A stretch of DNA of 64,000 nt, taken from contig JACEVL010000045.1 of NCBI GenBank assembly GCA_020284085.1, positions 2,898,929 to 2,962,928 on the forward strand, written 5' to 3'. Under the pieces are notes generated by a model that saw only the letters and a program-made list of their open reading frames with translations, did no database searches and was not told the origin of the DNA. The position numbers and the translations under genes were made by a program. The stretch comes from Aporrectodea caliginosa. Its lineage: Eukaryota > Annelida > Clitellata > Crassiclitellata > Lumbricidae. Of the stretch, positions 10,874-22,034 are shown one piece after another. How positions within the stretch are numbered: position 1 is the stretch's first letter; each line of letters begins with the position of its first letter.

Positions 10874-11343
10874 CAGAAACACTTGCACAATCGCCAGCAA
10901 CAGAGACAAAACTGGATAGAATTGATCGATATTAAACGGTTAAACAGTAACTACGTCTAGCAGTTTATTACACACCTCTTTTAAGCTCCACGTTACCCGT
11001 ATAAGTAAAGGAAGACGTAGAAGTCCTAACGGGCACTCTGTCATAAAACGAGTTTCATGGACATTATTAACTATAATTATTTCATACTGATAAACAATAA
11101 CTTTAGACCGCTTAGATTGATGTCTTTCGTACACTGTATATTTTTTTCCACTGTGATGTATACTTTTGATTTGTCGTCAAAAGCCTTTGATGTCTTATGC
11201 CGACATGAAATTTGGAATGAAAAATGAAAGGGCAACGTAAGGTCCAATTCCCTATCGACGTCAACGTCCTTGTAGTCACAAGATGTCGTTTTGCAATGTA
11301 TTCTACTTATGATACTCGACAAACGTGTTTAAATGGCAGCTAA

Positions 11344-11440
11344 CTCCACCACTGCCGCTTCCTAGTAGTGCAAGTCACACGCCTGGAGAAAGGAGGAGGT
11401 CGACGCTAATCATCTTTGGCAGGATTAAGCGTCGTTAAAC
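11344..11440 (+). repeat. Dispersed repeat R1
   Basis: CTCCACCACTGCCGC, TAGTAGTGCAAGTCACACG, AGGAGGTCGACGCTAATC and GTCGTTAAACAG. Confidence 0.75.
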
Positions 11441-11665
11441 AGTAGCTAACAATGGACAGCGCATTGTGACAAATGTTGAACGGTAAGTTAGAATAACTAG
11501 AATTAAGAATTCAGTGCACATTATATAACGTAAGGTCGACGTCGATAGCCTAACATTCGTAAAATTAATGTCGCTGAAAAGAGTCTGTGTCAAGGCTTTC
11601 TTTAAGACACCCTTAAAACGCTGTATACCGTCGCAATAATAATGCGACGCATTCTGTAACTAGTA

Positions 11666-11765
11666 ACTCCGCCACTGTTTGCTTTCTGACAGTGCCAGTC
11701 CCAAGCCTGGGTAAAGGAGGAGGGCGACGCTAATGGTCTTTGTTACCACACAGCTAGTCGTTAAA
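11666..11765 (+). repeat. Dispersed repeat R1
   Basis: Close to the 9384 copy: CTCCGCCACTGTTTGC, GCCAGTCCCAAGCCTGGG, GGGCGACGCTAATGG and CTAGTCGTTAAACAG. Confidence 0.85.
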
Positions 11766-11929
11766 CAGAAAAACCACCGCAACTAGTAACTCACTTGTTG
11801 ATTGTAGTTAATATTGTCGAAGGACTGCATTATGCCAACTGAAAGGTTGAGAAGTGTTCAAAATAATAATTTCTTTCGACGTCAACGGCATTTGTTAGAA
11901 GAATAAGATGTCGTTAGATTCAGGATCCC

Positions 11930-12372
11930 CGTAACTGGTAACTAGTTTCACTGATTATTTTTATGAGGTTACAGTAATCCAAATTTTTTTTGCGTTACTT
12001 CTAAATCGACCTATAATGTTCGCGCTGTCTAAAGCGGTTTATGGCTCAAAGAAATATTTAATCGTAAATAAATTTTAAATGTTTAATCATCAACCTGAAA
12101 ATTCTTTGGTTTACGTGTATTTCTGTGACATTTCCGTTTGTGCTCATGCCCTTCGAACTCTCTCTCATTACTCGTCAATTTCGAAGTCTAATTTCATGAC
12201 GGACGGAGTTGGAAATTCAAGTTAACATTCTTACACAGGGTAACTAAAATATTAGTTACTTTTTCAAAGTACTGTAATCAGTTGTAGATTACTAGTTACT
12301 TTATCCATTCCGGTAACTATTACTGTAACTATAGTACTCTACTATTGAAAAGTAATTATCCAACACTGTCCA
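11930..12372 (-). mobile_element. hAT-type MITE copy (TAACTAGTTAC family)
   Basis: Second copy in the same orientation as 8690-9168, ending ATTATCCAACACTG. It carries GGTAACTAGTTTCACTG and TTTATCCATTCCGGTAAC and the shared interior blocks. The left end is degraded. Confidence 0.6.
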
Positions 12373-12716
12373 AAGCACGGCCTTTAGTTAGACACCTTCA
12401 AAACAAGGCTTGCCCACGCTATATATACAGCAGTTTCCGTATAATTACTAGTCAATTAGGGATTAAACGACCAGGATGTCGACGTAACGGCTTTGATATT
12501 CATAATTATCAATTATTTAATTATGTCACTGAATAGTGGCTAATGCAGTGCTTATTTTAGACACCTTTAAAACGGTGGCTGTAACATTCATAAGAGGCCA
12601 TAAGATGTCGCTAACCAGTGTCTAAAGGAACGTGCTTGTAACACGCAACTAAAAGTAGGTTTGCCAAAGCTACAATGTCATGTATAATTATGTTCAGCAG
12701 TTGCTGTTTAATCTTC

Positions 12717-12818
12717 AACCACGCCACTGCTTGTACTCTAGTAGTGCCAGTCCCAAGCCTGGAGAAAGGAGCAGGGCAACGCTAGTCGTATATGTTATGA
12801 CACAGGGTCGTTAAACAG
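12717..12818 (+). repeat. Dispersed repeat R1 with hairpin
   Basis: GCCACTGCTTGTACTCTAGT followed by AGTGCCAGTCCCAAGCCTGG. The CACTGCTTGTA...TAGTAGTG part can fold on itself. Ends GGTCGTTAAACAG. Confidence 0.8.
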
Positions 12819-13099
12819 TAGCCTAACTAACCATCCAACGCCTTGTCCGCATTTTGGCATTACCTTACATTCCTCCTTTACGTACGGTCGTACTCCAGCG
12901 GGGTAATGCTATCCCAGATGACGCTACCGTGAGGATCTTGCAGCAGGACTCGTACTGGTGTAAGTCGACGTCAACGGCACTGAAAATCAGAAGATGTCGC
13001 TAAACGGTGGCTTATACAGTGCTGTATTTTGGACACCTTTAAAAGGGTGCCTGCCGCCGCTATATATTCAGCTGCTGACTTTAATTGCTGTAATCAGAT

Positions 13100-13780
13100 G
13101 CCATTAATCATAATTAATATTTTCTTATGATCTTTGTTCTATGGTTTTGATCGTTTGTAGACTCTTGTTGGATGTGTTATGATGCATGTTTATACATGCT
13201 GTGGATATGTTAGAGTTCTGTTCTAACTATTTGCATATATTATGATAATATTGTGTGATTGAAATTATTAAATACTTCTGTAAAATGCACCAAAAATATT
13301 ACAAACTTCATATCTTACTTGCATGTGTGACAAAAATATAAATTAAGCTGTATTAATAACATTAAATGTAATAGATTGAGAATCTCGGATGAAGTTTTGG
13401 TTCACTTTTATTATCAACGCAGTAGCATAATAAATGATAAAGAATTGTCATATTCACTGTTTGAATATATTTCTTTAATAATGCTTGATTTTACTGATTG
13501 ATAACTTCTTAGAAATTCAAAAGTGGACTTCATGTTTAAACTTTTGTGTCTTTTAAATTTTTGTAAAATAAATGTTATTGAAATAAATAGATTAAGAAGT
13601 AAATGTGCATTAGGAATGGTGTTCAAGAATTAATTTTAAGAAACATTTCTTGTATACGACAATTGCTGCTAAATAATGTTGAATTTACATCAGATACCAA
13701 ATTGCATGTATCAAACTGTATATTTATGAATTGTCATTTTTTATGTCGTTAAACAATGAACACTATGACATGTTAAGGTT
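13100..13780. other. AT-rich stretch without recognised feature
   Basis: AT-rich sequence between two module copies. Short open frames (for example 13414-13626 on the minus strand) show no recognisable domain, and nothing else was recognised. Confidence 0.5.
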
Positions 13781-14005
13781 ATGTTTGGACAGTCTTAAAT
13801 GGTGTCTTTTGGACGCTATGAATTCATTTCACTGCACTGTATATGTTTTAAATTGTCGTCAACGGCCTTTGATGTCATATGACGACGTTAACCTTGTTCT
13901 AAATAAATAAATTTGCTGTAATATGCCAAAACTAATCTTTATCGGCGGCAACGACCTATGTTGTCATAAGCTGCCGTTAAACTGTGGACACACACAATTG
14001 CTATA

Positions 14006-14112
14006 ATGTGAATCTCCGCCACTGTTCGCTTTCTGACAGTGCCAGTCCCAAGCCTGGAAAAAGGAGGAGGGCGACGCTAATGGTCTTTGTTACCACACAG
14101 CTAGTCGTTAAA
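14006..14112 (+). repeat. Dispersed repeat R1
   Basis: CTCCGCCACTGTTCGC, GACAGTGCCAGTCCCAAG, GGGCGACGCTAATGG and CTAGTCGTTAAA. It is flanked on both sides by nearly identical R3-like blocks (13930-13990 and 14130-14205), as if inserted into one with duplication. Confidence 0.85.
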
Positions 14113-14348
14113 AAGGAAATACACACACAATTGCTATAATGTGCCAAAAACTAATCTTTTTCGGCGGCAACGGCCTATGTTGTCATAAGCTGCCGTTAAA
14201 CTGTGGATCCAATCGGTCTGTAATTCAGTTAAAATGTTACGCGGATGGTGAGGTTGATACGAGGATTGATGATCGAAATTGATGCGAACACGTGAACCAG
14301 AATACCAGACTATTCATCGCTTGCAACGGAATATTTTCACAGTGAGCT

Positions 14349-14890
14349 GTGTCGTTTATGTTGTATTTTCTGTACAAGAATCTTAGAGTTATTATAATCT
14401 CATTTAAATTAATTTTGTTATGTTGCATTGGCCCCGTCTATAGGCATGATGGTTCTTCAACTCCGTATAGAAAACGGTTGAAACCCCATGATGACTCTTC
14501 CAGCAATGGAAGACGTTTCTGGGCATCTAACGCCAATGCTGAATCGGCGTGTGATGATGACCTGGATGGTTTCCAAACCGTCAAAAGAAGGAACGCAGAA
14601 GCGTAAAAGGATGAGAAGAGAAGAGTTGGTGATGCAATTGTCTGCGCAGTCCCTTAAAACCAGCGTAGTCAGCGGGACATGGGCACCATCTTAAGGACAA
14701 TAAAAACAGGACGACAAGACGAGGGAAACCCAGGGTACTCCCTCAGACTTGTTGTATACCCAAGGGTTAGCGGCTCCAGAGCGCACATGTCTCAGTCCCC
14801 GGGTCTGCAATGGGCGCTATCGGAGGGAGTAAGACGAAGAAAGAGGGGTGACTGCATGCATCCCAACTCGTGTCGAGCGTTCTGTTGAGA
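14349..14890 (+). pseudogene. Unrecognised coding-like fragment
   Basis: Successive plus-strand frames give peptides of ordinary amino-acid composition: YRKRLKPHDDSSSNGRRF and DDDLDGFQTVKRRNAEA (14440-14606), then GTILRTIKTGRQDEG and PGYSLRLVVYPRVSGSR (14680-14790), with stops between them. The composition and frame changes suggest a decayed ORF, possibly ORF1 of a retroelement. No domain is recognised, so no function is proposed. Confidence 0.3.
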
Positions 14891-14899
14891 ACCGGCTTT

Positions 14900-15940
14900 T
14901 TGTTTAGTTCACAGTTATAACGTTAGACGAAGTGAATGAGTATTTTGTGAGGCAGGAGCTCTTCGGTCCTCTGTCGGCAGATATTCCTAGCCCATCCTCC
15001 TCAACAGTTCACGTAAGCCCCATCTCTCTAAGTTGAGGTTCTGTTTTCGTCGGCAAAGTTCATTCGAATTTATTAATTTGTTAATTAATTGTGCTGTTGT
15101 TGATTCAATAAACGGCTGATTGAATGAATTTACTGTTCTCTTACGAAAACACTCAACGTGATGAAACAACTTTCTTCTCAAACCGAAATTTTCGATTAAC
15201 GTCCATTAGTGTGACCTTCATGTCTTAGGTCACCACCACTACCCATCTGGAATCGTTCGATAAAGTTCCGTTATCGTCACTGAGTATTTGGATGGACTGC
15301 AGTAAACAGCAAAGCCTCTGTTTCGATGTATTCACAGCGATTCACGCAACCACACTGCACACTGACAGATAAGCTTAGAGGTAATTTACTTCCCTCAAAT
15401 CTTCAACAAAACTGATCATATTCTATTTAAAACCAAAGGATCTAGACATACGGCTAACCAATTGGCGGCCCTTAACCGCCCTTGTGCATTTAAACAAGGG
15501 ACGAGGCCCCGCTAGCCATTAAACAAGAAAGTAGACAGACCTTACTAACTCTGGCTCTCCTTGTGCCAGTAAAGAAGGATGGAGACCGGGTCAACTCTGG
15601 CGGCCCTCGTTACACAAACGAAGGACGGAAGTAAAAGACTAAGAAGAACAAAGAAAGAAAACGAAAGAAGCAAAAGACAAATACTAAAGAACATTAAATT
15701 ATATTATAAACAAAGACGTAAATGAGCAGTCTAGATTAAAATAATTCATCCTGCGATACATAGCCTAACTAAGACAGGGTAGGGAGTGAGCCCAACTCCA
15801 CTTACTGAGCACAGGAAAGAGACTAACTCCACTCACCCCAATGGAGTTTTCTGGTTGGGTAGCCGGCCGTCGGCTCACCTGTTTGGTCCCCCATAGCTCA
15901 GCATATTAATTATCTTTGTGCAGATATTTTTAATGACGCC
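14900..15940. other. Unassigned interval
   Basis: No gene or repeat family was recognised in this kilobase. Noted are a purine-rich AAGAAAGAAAACGAAAG stretch at 15640-15690 and duplicated short phrases (CAAGGGACGAGGCCC; CCAACTCCACTTACT and TAACTCCACTCACC around 15790-15840). Confidence 0.4.
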
Positions 15941-16095
15941 AATCATCTTTGACATGGCGGCGTCGTTAAATAAAAGTTGTCATCGCCGGTTCTGTAATTA
16001 AGAACTGCTTGAAAACATTTCTGCCGACGTCAACGGCTTTTGTTGCCACAAGATGTCGTTAAACTCTACATCCTTCCTTCTATACAAACGGTTAG

Positions 16096-16195
16096 CTACG
16101 CAACTGCCTGCCCCTTGCTAGTGCCGGTCCCAAGTCTGGGGAAATGAGGAGGGCGACGCTAATCATCTTTGTTGTGACATAATGTCATTAAAGCA
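16096..16195 (+). repeat. Dispersed repeat R1
   Basis: CTTGCTAGTGCCGGTCCCAA, GAGGAGGGCGACGCTAATC and GTCATTAAAGCAG. Confidence 0.75.
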
Positions 16196-16404
16196 GCAAG
16201 TAACCAATGTAAATAATCGACCGCAATTCTGATAAACAGTAGATAAAGCAATGCTTTTTAGACACCTTTAAAACGGCGCCTGTCGACGGTATATGTAAAT
16301 ATTCCGCAGCTGCCGTTTAATTGATGGAGTAGTACGAGTCAGTATGAGACAAGGTTACGGTCGATATGAACGGCTCTGATCAGATGTCGCGAAAAGGTGT
16401 ATTT

Positions 16405-17390
16405 TATTGCATTGTATTGTATTGTATCTGATCATTTTTAAAGCGCTTCTCACAGAATATGCCTTTCAGAAGCTCTCCCAGTGCGAGGTACCCCTCAGAA
16501 AAAGGAAGGTTTTAGGGTGAGATAAAGTTGTTGAGATGTCACCAGAGAGGATGGTAGAGCGTAGAGAATGGGGAAGTCCATTCCATAGAAAGGGACACCC
16601 AAAGGGACACCCAAAGCCAGGCTCATTGCTCGAACAGCAGCAGTGACGTTAGTAGCAAGGCAGTGCAGGTAGGCTCAACGTCATCAGCATACAGGTGACC
16701 TAGCACAGCAGAAGCAGTAAGTAGGGAACCAATTTCAGAGGTGTAAATGATGTAAAGAAGGGGACCCAGCACCGAGCCCTGTGGAAGGCCGTAAGGGGCA
16801 GGGACCCATGAAGACCTGGAGGGACCATGGACCACACAGAAAGAGCGTTCACTGAGGAATGAACCCAGCCAACTAAGAAAGTTACCAGACAGGCCAAATG
16901 AAATTTGTAGCCGCTTAAGTAAAATTTCATGATCGACAGTGTCGAAAGCAGCACTAACGTCAAACAAGGCCAGTAGAGTGAGTTGCGAACTATCTATAGC
17001 CCCATAGATGTCAGAAAGGAGACGGAGCAAGAGGGTTTCAGTGGAGTGGCCTTTCCGAAAACCGGATTGGCACTCCGGAGTCCGGAAGCATCTTATTTGC
17101 CTCTAAATAAACAGTAAGCTGATAAGCAGCAATCTTTTCAATAATTTTCGACAGAAATGAAACATTAGCAATAGGTCGAAAGTTGACAGGATCAGATGAG
17201 TCAAGTCCGGTTTGCTTGAGGACAGGAACCAGGATTGAGCGCTTCTGCGACGTTGGTAGAACTCCATCCGCGATAGACCGGTTGCACAGAACAGTAAGAA
17301 ATGGTGGGAGCACATCGACAAACTCCTGTAGCAGAAACGTCGGGAGAGGATCGAGTTCACAGGATTTTGTTAATACAACGATGCTTTTAC
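16405..17390 (-). pseudogene. CR1/Jockey-like LINE reverse transcriptase, internally deleted
   Basis: On the minus strand from 17390 down: a finger region (NRSIADGVLPTSQKRSILVP, then NFRPIANVSFLSKIIEK), a frameshift near 17050, then palm motifs FDVSAAFDTVDHEILL, LPQGSVLGPLLY and the catalytic LYADD box (about 16690). Immediately after, the sequence jumps to the extreme C-terminus (about 16600-16500, WNGLPHSLRSTILSGD in another frame) and a GAAGCGCTTTAAAAATG 3' UTR with an AATAC tail (16405-16440). The thumb/connector region between is missing. The 3' UTR matches the plus-strand fragment at 28345-28505. Confidence 0.8.
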
Positions 17391-17459
17391 TTTAGACAAA
17401 TTTAAAATGATTTCTGCCGATACTATATATTCAGCAGCAGCCGTTAACTAGCTGGATAA

Positions 17460-17556
17460 CTCCGCCACTGATCTTATTGTGTCAGTGCCAGTCCCAAGCC
17501 TGGATGAAGGAGGAGGGCGACGCTATTGAACCTTGTTATCACAGTGTCGCTAAACT
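17460..17556 (+). repeat. Dispersed repeat R1
   Basis: CTCCGCCACTGATCTTATTG, GTGCCAGTCCCAAGCCTGG, GGAGGGCGACGCTATTG and GTCGCTAAACTG. Confidence 0.8.
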
Positions 17557-18009
17557 GAAACTACTACTACTTCTAGCGGGACCCTATTTGTACAAAAATA
17601 AGGTTAAATAAAAAATGCTTGCTTTAGACACCTTTAAAACGGTGTCTGCCGACGCTTTATTTTTTTCTAAACAGTGGCTCAAAAAATTTTTTTCAACGGC
17701 CATAGAAGCCATAAGACGTCGTTAAACTCTGGAAAAAAAAGCTTTATTTTCGGCAGCGGCCGTTTGTCTGGCATTCTCAGTATAAGGTCGAAGTTAACGA
17801 ATAGATGGCAGTCATAGGATGTTGCTATAACAGTGGCTATTGCATTCTCTTTGGTTCGTTCAGAACTAAGGTTAGAAATCATTTAATTAAGCTTCCATAC
17901 CCAAAGTGGCTTGACTTTTTCTGATTTCTCTGACTCATCAGACTTCGACCGTACTTCATTAGCGCACTGTGATTTCTTATACCAAATTCACTTGATGCTA
18001 AACGCTCTG

Positions 18010-18300
18010 TGAGCTGCATCGGTTAAAGCGTACGTCCCAATCATCTCTGAGCGTGCAGCCACACGGTTCGCTTCCCGGTGACAGCTTATTTAAGATATTT
18101 TAATCTCTGGCTACCACGGTCTGCACACGGTAAACCTTGAATACCGTGGCACCCATTCAAACAGAGAGCTGTGGTGACGGATCTCATGCGATCAGTTATT
18201 CATTGCGAACTCGTAGGCTAATCGTTAAATCCAAACTTCTAAAGCGCCACTCCAAAGCCAAGCGCAGGGCACCGGTTTATTCACGAGCAGGGTCAATGCC
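18010..18300 (-). repeat. Short retroelement body plus GATTAC-type tail
   Basis: In reverse complement this contains GTTTGAATGGGTGCC (shared with 22790 on the plus strand) and, at 18205-18300, the GGCGCTTTAGAAGTTTGGA tail found at 8238, 57505 and 61615. A B-box-like GGTTCGCTTCC occurs at 18075 on the plus strand, but its orientation does not fit the tail, so a tRNA origin is not claimed. Confidence 0.4.
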
Positions 18301-18307
18301 ATAGGGT

Positions 18308-18310
<3 letters not shown>

Positions 18311-18352
<42 letters not shown>
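18311..18352. repeat. (TA)n microsatellite
   Basis: Pure TA dinucleotide run of about 42 bp. Confidence 0.95.
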
Positions 18353-18357
<5 letters not shown>

Positions 18358-18374
18358 ACGTCTACATTTGCATT

Positions 18375-18455
18375 TGTGGTAACGGCGCTACAGAAGACAT
18401 TCGCCTCTGAGTATGCTTCTGAAGGGGCGCTATGTAAATTCTCAGAATGAATGAA
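18375..18455 (+). mobile_element. LINE 3' UTR fragment with GAAT tail
   Basis: GGGGCGCTATGTAAATTCTC followed by GAATGAATGAACG. Same 3' UTR type as at 930-1135. Confidence 0.55.
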
Positions 18456-18555
18456 CGTTAAAATCTGTTGGTCATAATCTGCGGTGGTTTAAACTCAGCC
18501 CTGGTGACGACCTTTTAACGGTTTAACCAGTTCAAACTCATGTAATGTGATGTTC

Positions 18556-19205
18556 GTTAGGTGGGGTAGACAGAAGAAAGACATGCACAGTTAGTCATGG
18601 GAGGAGCTCCCATGGAAGGCATGAGGTTGAAGGGCAAGTCTAAATAGAATAACGTATGGTAGCCTATGTCGTGATAGGGTGCATGGGGTCCGTATAAGGT
18701 ATGATAGAATGGGGTATACGATATAATAGGAAAGGATAGGGCATGGTAGGGTAGGGTAGGGTAGGGTGGGGTAGAGTATGGTAGAGTATGGTAGTGTAGG
18801 ATAGGCATAAAGAGGCATACATAGGCATACTTGAGCATACAGAAGCATATAAAGGCATAAGGAAGCTTACAGAAGCATAAAGAAACACAAGGAAGCATAC
18901 AGAAGCACGAAGGAGCACACAGAAGCCTACACAGAAGCGTACAAAGGCACAAAGAAGTATATACTGAAGCATATGGAAGCATAACAGGAACCTACAGAAG
19001 CATGCTGAAGCATACGGATAAAGATGCAAACTTAATCATAATTGAGCATACAGAAGCATATAAAGGCATAACGAAGCATAGAGAAGCATAAGGAAAGATA
19101 AGGGAGCATGCCGAAGCACACAGAAGCACAAGGAAGCATACAGAAGTACAAGGAAGCATACAGAAGTGCACGGAAGCATACAAAATCATGCAGAAGCATA
19201 CGGAC
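18556..19205. repeat. Degenerate GAAGCATA(C/T)A tandem repeat
   Basis: First a GGTAGGGTAGGGTAG stretch (18700-18800), then about 400 bp of 8-10 bp units such as CATACAGAAG, CATAAAGAAG and CACAAGGAAG. Open frames rich in Cys/Tyr/Ser on the minus strand are artefacts. From 19206 to 19840 nothing further was recognised. Confidence 0.85.
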
Positions 19206-19844
19206 AGAGATACATGCCTACAGATGAATGATCATCCTGTCGCTGTCTGCAAAGGTCACCGACATAAAACGCGCTGAATGCAGGCTCCACGCGACATCCA
19301 ATGAGCCGACGGGATTAAGCCTGGAAAGAGGAATCGCTAGCTAGACCCCAAACCTGGAAATGCCAGAGGTCGTGGCATACAGACCGCCAAAGGCCACCTC
19401 ACCCCACCCTCACCCCACCACACCGTAATCATGCCAATAGGTCTTACATTAGGACTCGTGTAAAATGCAGTAAACGGCAAATAGCACCGTCAGTGTTTAA
19501 AACTAACGGTTAGTGTTAGTAAGGATTTTTAATACGCACCGTTCGCATGGAAGACAGTTTTGACAGCTTTGGCGCAGCACGCAGGGTGAGGATTCTTACG
19601 CCATCCAGTGCGATTAAGTGTTTTGAGAGGGAAAGGTCGGCAAGTTAGTCAACGGGTGTGGTGCCAGAACGGTTTCCACTTAAAGACGCAATCGTCTTTT
19701 GGCACAAAGCATCTAAAAGAAGCACCCTGTTGTCTTGGTAAAAAAAATCGAGTAGAAACAATATTTTAGTGAGTGAAAAAATATAATTCCACGCAGTTAC
19801 TCATGAAGTCTAGACTTGCGCTGTGGCAAATAGAAAAATAACTT

Positions 19845-20195
19845 GATTTAAGATGAATTAGGAAAAGCAAGATGAATTAATAAATACAAGTTGAATTAAA
19901 GTGAACTAGGAAAACCAGATGAATAAAGATGAATTATGAAAAACAAAACGAATCAAGATGAATTAAGGAAAACAAAAGAAATCAAGATGAATTTAGACAA
20001 TCAAGATGAATTTAAAAAATCAAGGTGAATCAAGATGAATTTTTAAAAAACGTGATGTATTAAGATGAATTATGATACCAAGATGAATTAGAAAAACAAG
20101 GTAACGCAAGATTAATTAGGAAAAACTAGATGGATTAGGAACAACAAGAATAATTAGGGAACACAAGAGAAATTAGGAAAAGCAATGTGAATTAT
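19845..20195. repeat. Degenerate AAGATGAATTAGGAAAA tandem repeat
   Basis: Units of about 20 bp (AAGATGAATTA plus GGAAAAAC) repeated with indels over 350 bp. No coding signal. Confidence 0.85.
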
Positions 20196-20567
20196 GACAG
20201 GTGAACTAAGAAAAGTAGCAGGAAGCGGCTTCGACAAAACAATTGCATTTCTAGAAGCACATTTCTCACGGACGTCTTGGTCTTGTGACGCAATCACAAT
20301 ACTCGGCGGAACCGTTTTTCGTCTGATTCCTAATTGTCTTCACACCCACCTGAAGAAAAGGCGCCTTGGCTACCATACAAGCGAACGGTCGCAAGCTTCC
20401 CTCTCTATTCAGTCGCTATAGGAATACGAGTGGATTGATTGAAAATCGTTCCTCCAGTAAAGGTCTTCCGGTGACTCTGATGGCAACTAGGGAACCAGTC
20501 TTCGTCTGCTTCGTTCATTTCTACTCTGGAAAGAATCCGTGGCAGTAGACAAAGAAACTCTACATGC

Positions 20568-20775
20568 ACTAGTTTAAAATAGCCGCCTTGTTTTCATAAA
20601 CAGGCGTTGGATTATCACGCTGGTTTAAAATAGCCATGCTATTTCAGGAAACAACACTTGTTTAAAATAGCCGCGCTTTTTCTGAAAACGTACGTTCGTT
20701 AACTATGTCGGTTTAAAAAGAAGCCCTCTTTCCGTAAACAGATGTTGGTTTAAAACTCTCGTTTTTGTAAACCAA
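20568..20775. repeat. ~55-bp tandem repeat with GTTTAAAATAGCC
   Basis: Four diverged units that start GTTTAAAATAGCC(G/A) and continue with CGC...TTTC/G...AAAC, between 20568 and 20775. Confidence 0.75.
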
Positions 20776-20941
20776 GTGACGACCGGATGTGATGTGTTCG
20801 TAACCTGTGCAGTTTACCATGACTGAGTTGTTGACATTCAACTTGTTCTATGGTGTTATTGTCAACGAAAAACGTCAGAGTTTCTATTGATGTGGAATTC
20901 GTGGATTACTAAAGTCTCCGTTGGGAGTGTTCGAGTTTAAA

Positions 20942-21135
20942 TACTCAATCAGATACAGGTGGAGATGCTGCTGAGGATACGGATAGAAATACTGATGAGG
21001 TAACGGATAGAAATACTGATGCGGATATAGATGGAGATACTGATTCACCTGCGGATAAAACTATTGATACAGTTTGGTATCCGCACATGGACAGAGATGT
21101 CGAATAGATACAACAGATACGTCTACGGATACGAA
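20942..21135. repeat. ~18-bp GATACNGATAGAAATACTG tandem repeat
   Basis: Units such as GATACGGATAGAAATACTGA in tandem, degenerating towards the right end. Confidence 0.75.
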
Positions 21136-21224
21136 CACAGATACAGGAAACTGCATGCGGGTATTCATTCGGGTATACGGACAGATAGTTTCGGATATAA
21201 GATATGACAACGCACTCGTGATGC

Positions 21225-21465
21225 GTCAGATACACTACAGGATACTTATAAGATGCACTATAGGGTACTATGAGATATGCAGTAAGATATACTCTAGGAT
21301 ACTATAGCAGATACTATAAGATGCACTCTAGTATACTATAATATACACTCTAGGATAAGATAAGATATAAGATAGCTATAAGATATTCTATAAGATGCAC
21401 TCTATGATACTACGAGATGTACTATAACACACACTCTAGGATACTATAAAATATGCTAAAAAAAC
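21225..21465. repeat. GATACTATAAGATGCACTCTAG tandem repeat
   Basis: Degenerate units of about 22-25 bp built from AGGATACTATA and AGATGCACTCT. Confidence 0.75.
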
Positions 21466-21861
21466 ATCCCATGAGAGTGTAAGCTGACGATCTGCTTAGT
21501 GATACAGTCGCCTACAAATTGTCTGATGCATAGAACATCATAATAGAGGCGCTATAGAAGTCGTCAAAAGCAGATGATGCTCAGAATGGTGTAGGTTTAA
21601 CTATTCGATTTCGATGACATTCGTCGACATGCGAAATCTCACAGCAGAGGTAAGTGTTCAATTCACGTTCACCATTATAGGTAGACTAAGCTTTTCATTC
21701 GCCAGATGGCATTGGTTAAATGAGATATAGGACGTGATTGGCGCCTTGTATGGCTGCCGTACAGTTAAATTCGACTCCTGTAATAACTTGTGATCATCTG
21801 TTCATAATATTAATTGTAATCATACTTCGTTCATGTCAGTTTCAATCAATGAACGAAGATA

Positions 21862-21925
21862 TTACATATATGTATATATATTATATATATGTATATATTA
21901 TATATATATGTATATATATATTCGA
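21862..21925. repeat. TATATG/TA-rich microsatellite
   Basis: Alternating ATATATGTATATAT stretches. The surrounding 21466-22030 holds nothing else recognised. Confidence 0.8.
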
Positions 21926-22034
21926 TGTCGTCGTTGGTTTGTCTGTTAATCGCTGGAGGGTGCAGTTGATCTAGAAAGCGCCATCTGATGAATGTCTTAA
22001 CAGTTTGAAGAATTGACGCGGTATTCGACAGAGG

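Larger units (their letters stand above)
9660..10960 (+). repeat. Duplicated segment, copy 2 (with two later insertions)
   Basis: Paralogous to 7600-8140 with the same landmarks (TTCCGCCATCTAGTGAACAG at 9730, GTTATCACAATTGATTATC at 10408, GACGCTAATCAG at 10840, AACAGAGACAAAACTGGA at 10898). It is longer because a hAT MITE (9821-10288), a LINE fragment (10462-10658) and an R1 copy (10787-10873) lie within it. Confidence 0.7.
8205..17820. repeat. Mosaic of recurring short modules (composite repeat region)
   Basis: Over about 9.6 kb three short modules recur in varying order, mostly on the plus strand. Module R1 is about 100 bp with GCCAGTCCCAAGCCTGG. Module R2 has GACACCTTTAAAACGGTG, GCTATATATTCAGCAG and GCCGTTTAATC (for example 9190, 12385, 12560, 13040, 16260, 17625). 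Module R3 has GTCGACGTCAACGGC, TTTGTTGCCA, AAGATGTCGTTAAAC and GTGGCT (for example 9270, 12960, 13850, 13940, 16030, 17690). Most modules end in a GTTAAAC-like heptamer. Minus-strand copies lie at 36770-36840 and 37110-37190. The type of element is not recognised. Confidence 0.6.

Noticed and set aside
18557..19189. Cys/Leu/Ser-rich minus-strand proteins resembling membrane proteins
   Set aside because: Compositional product of the GAAGCATACA tandem repeat.
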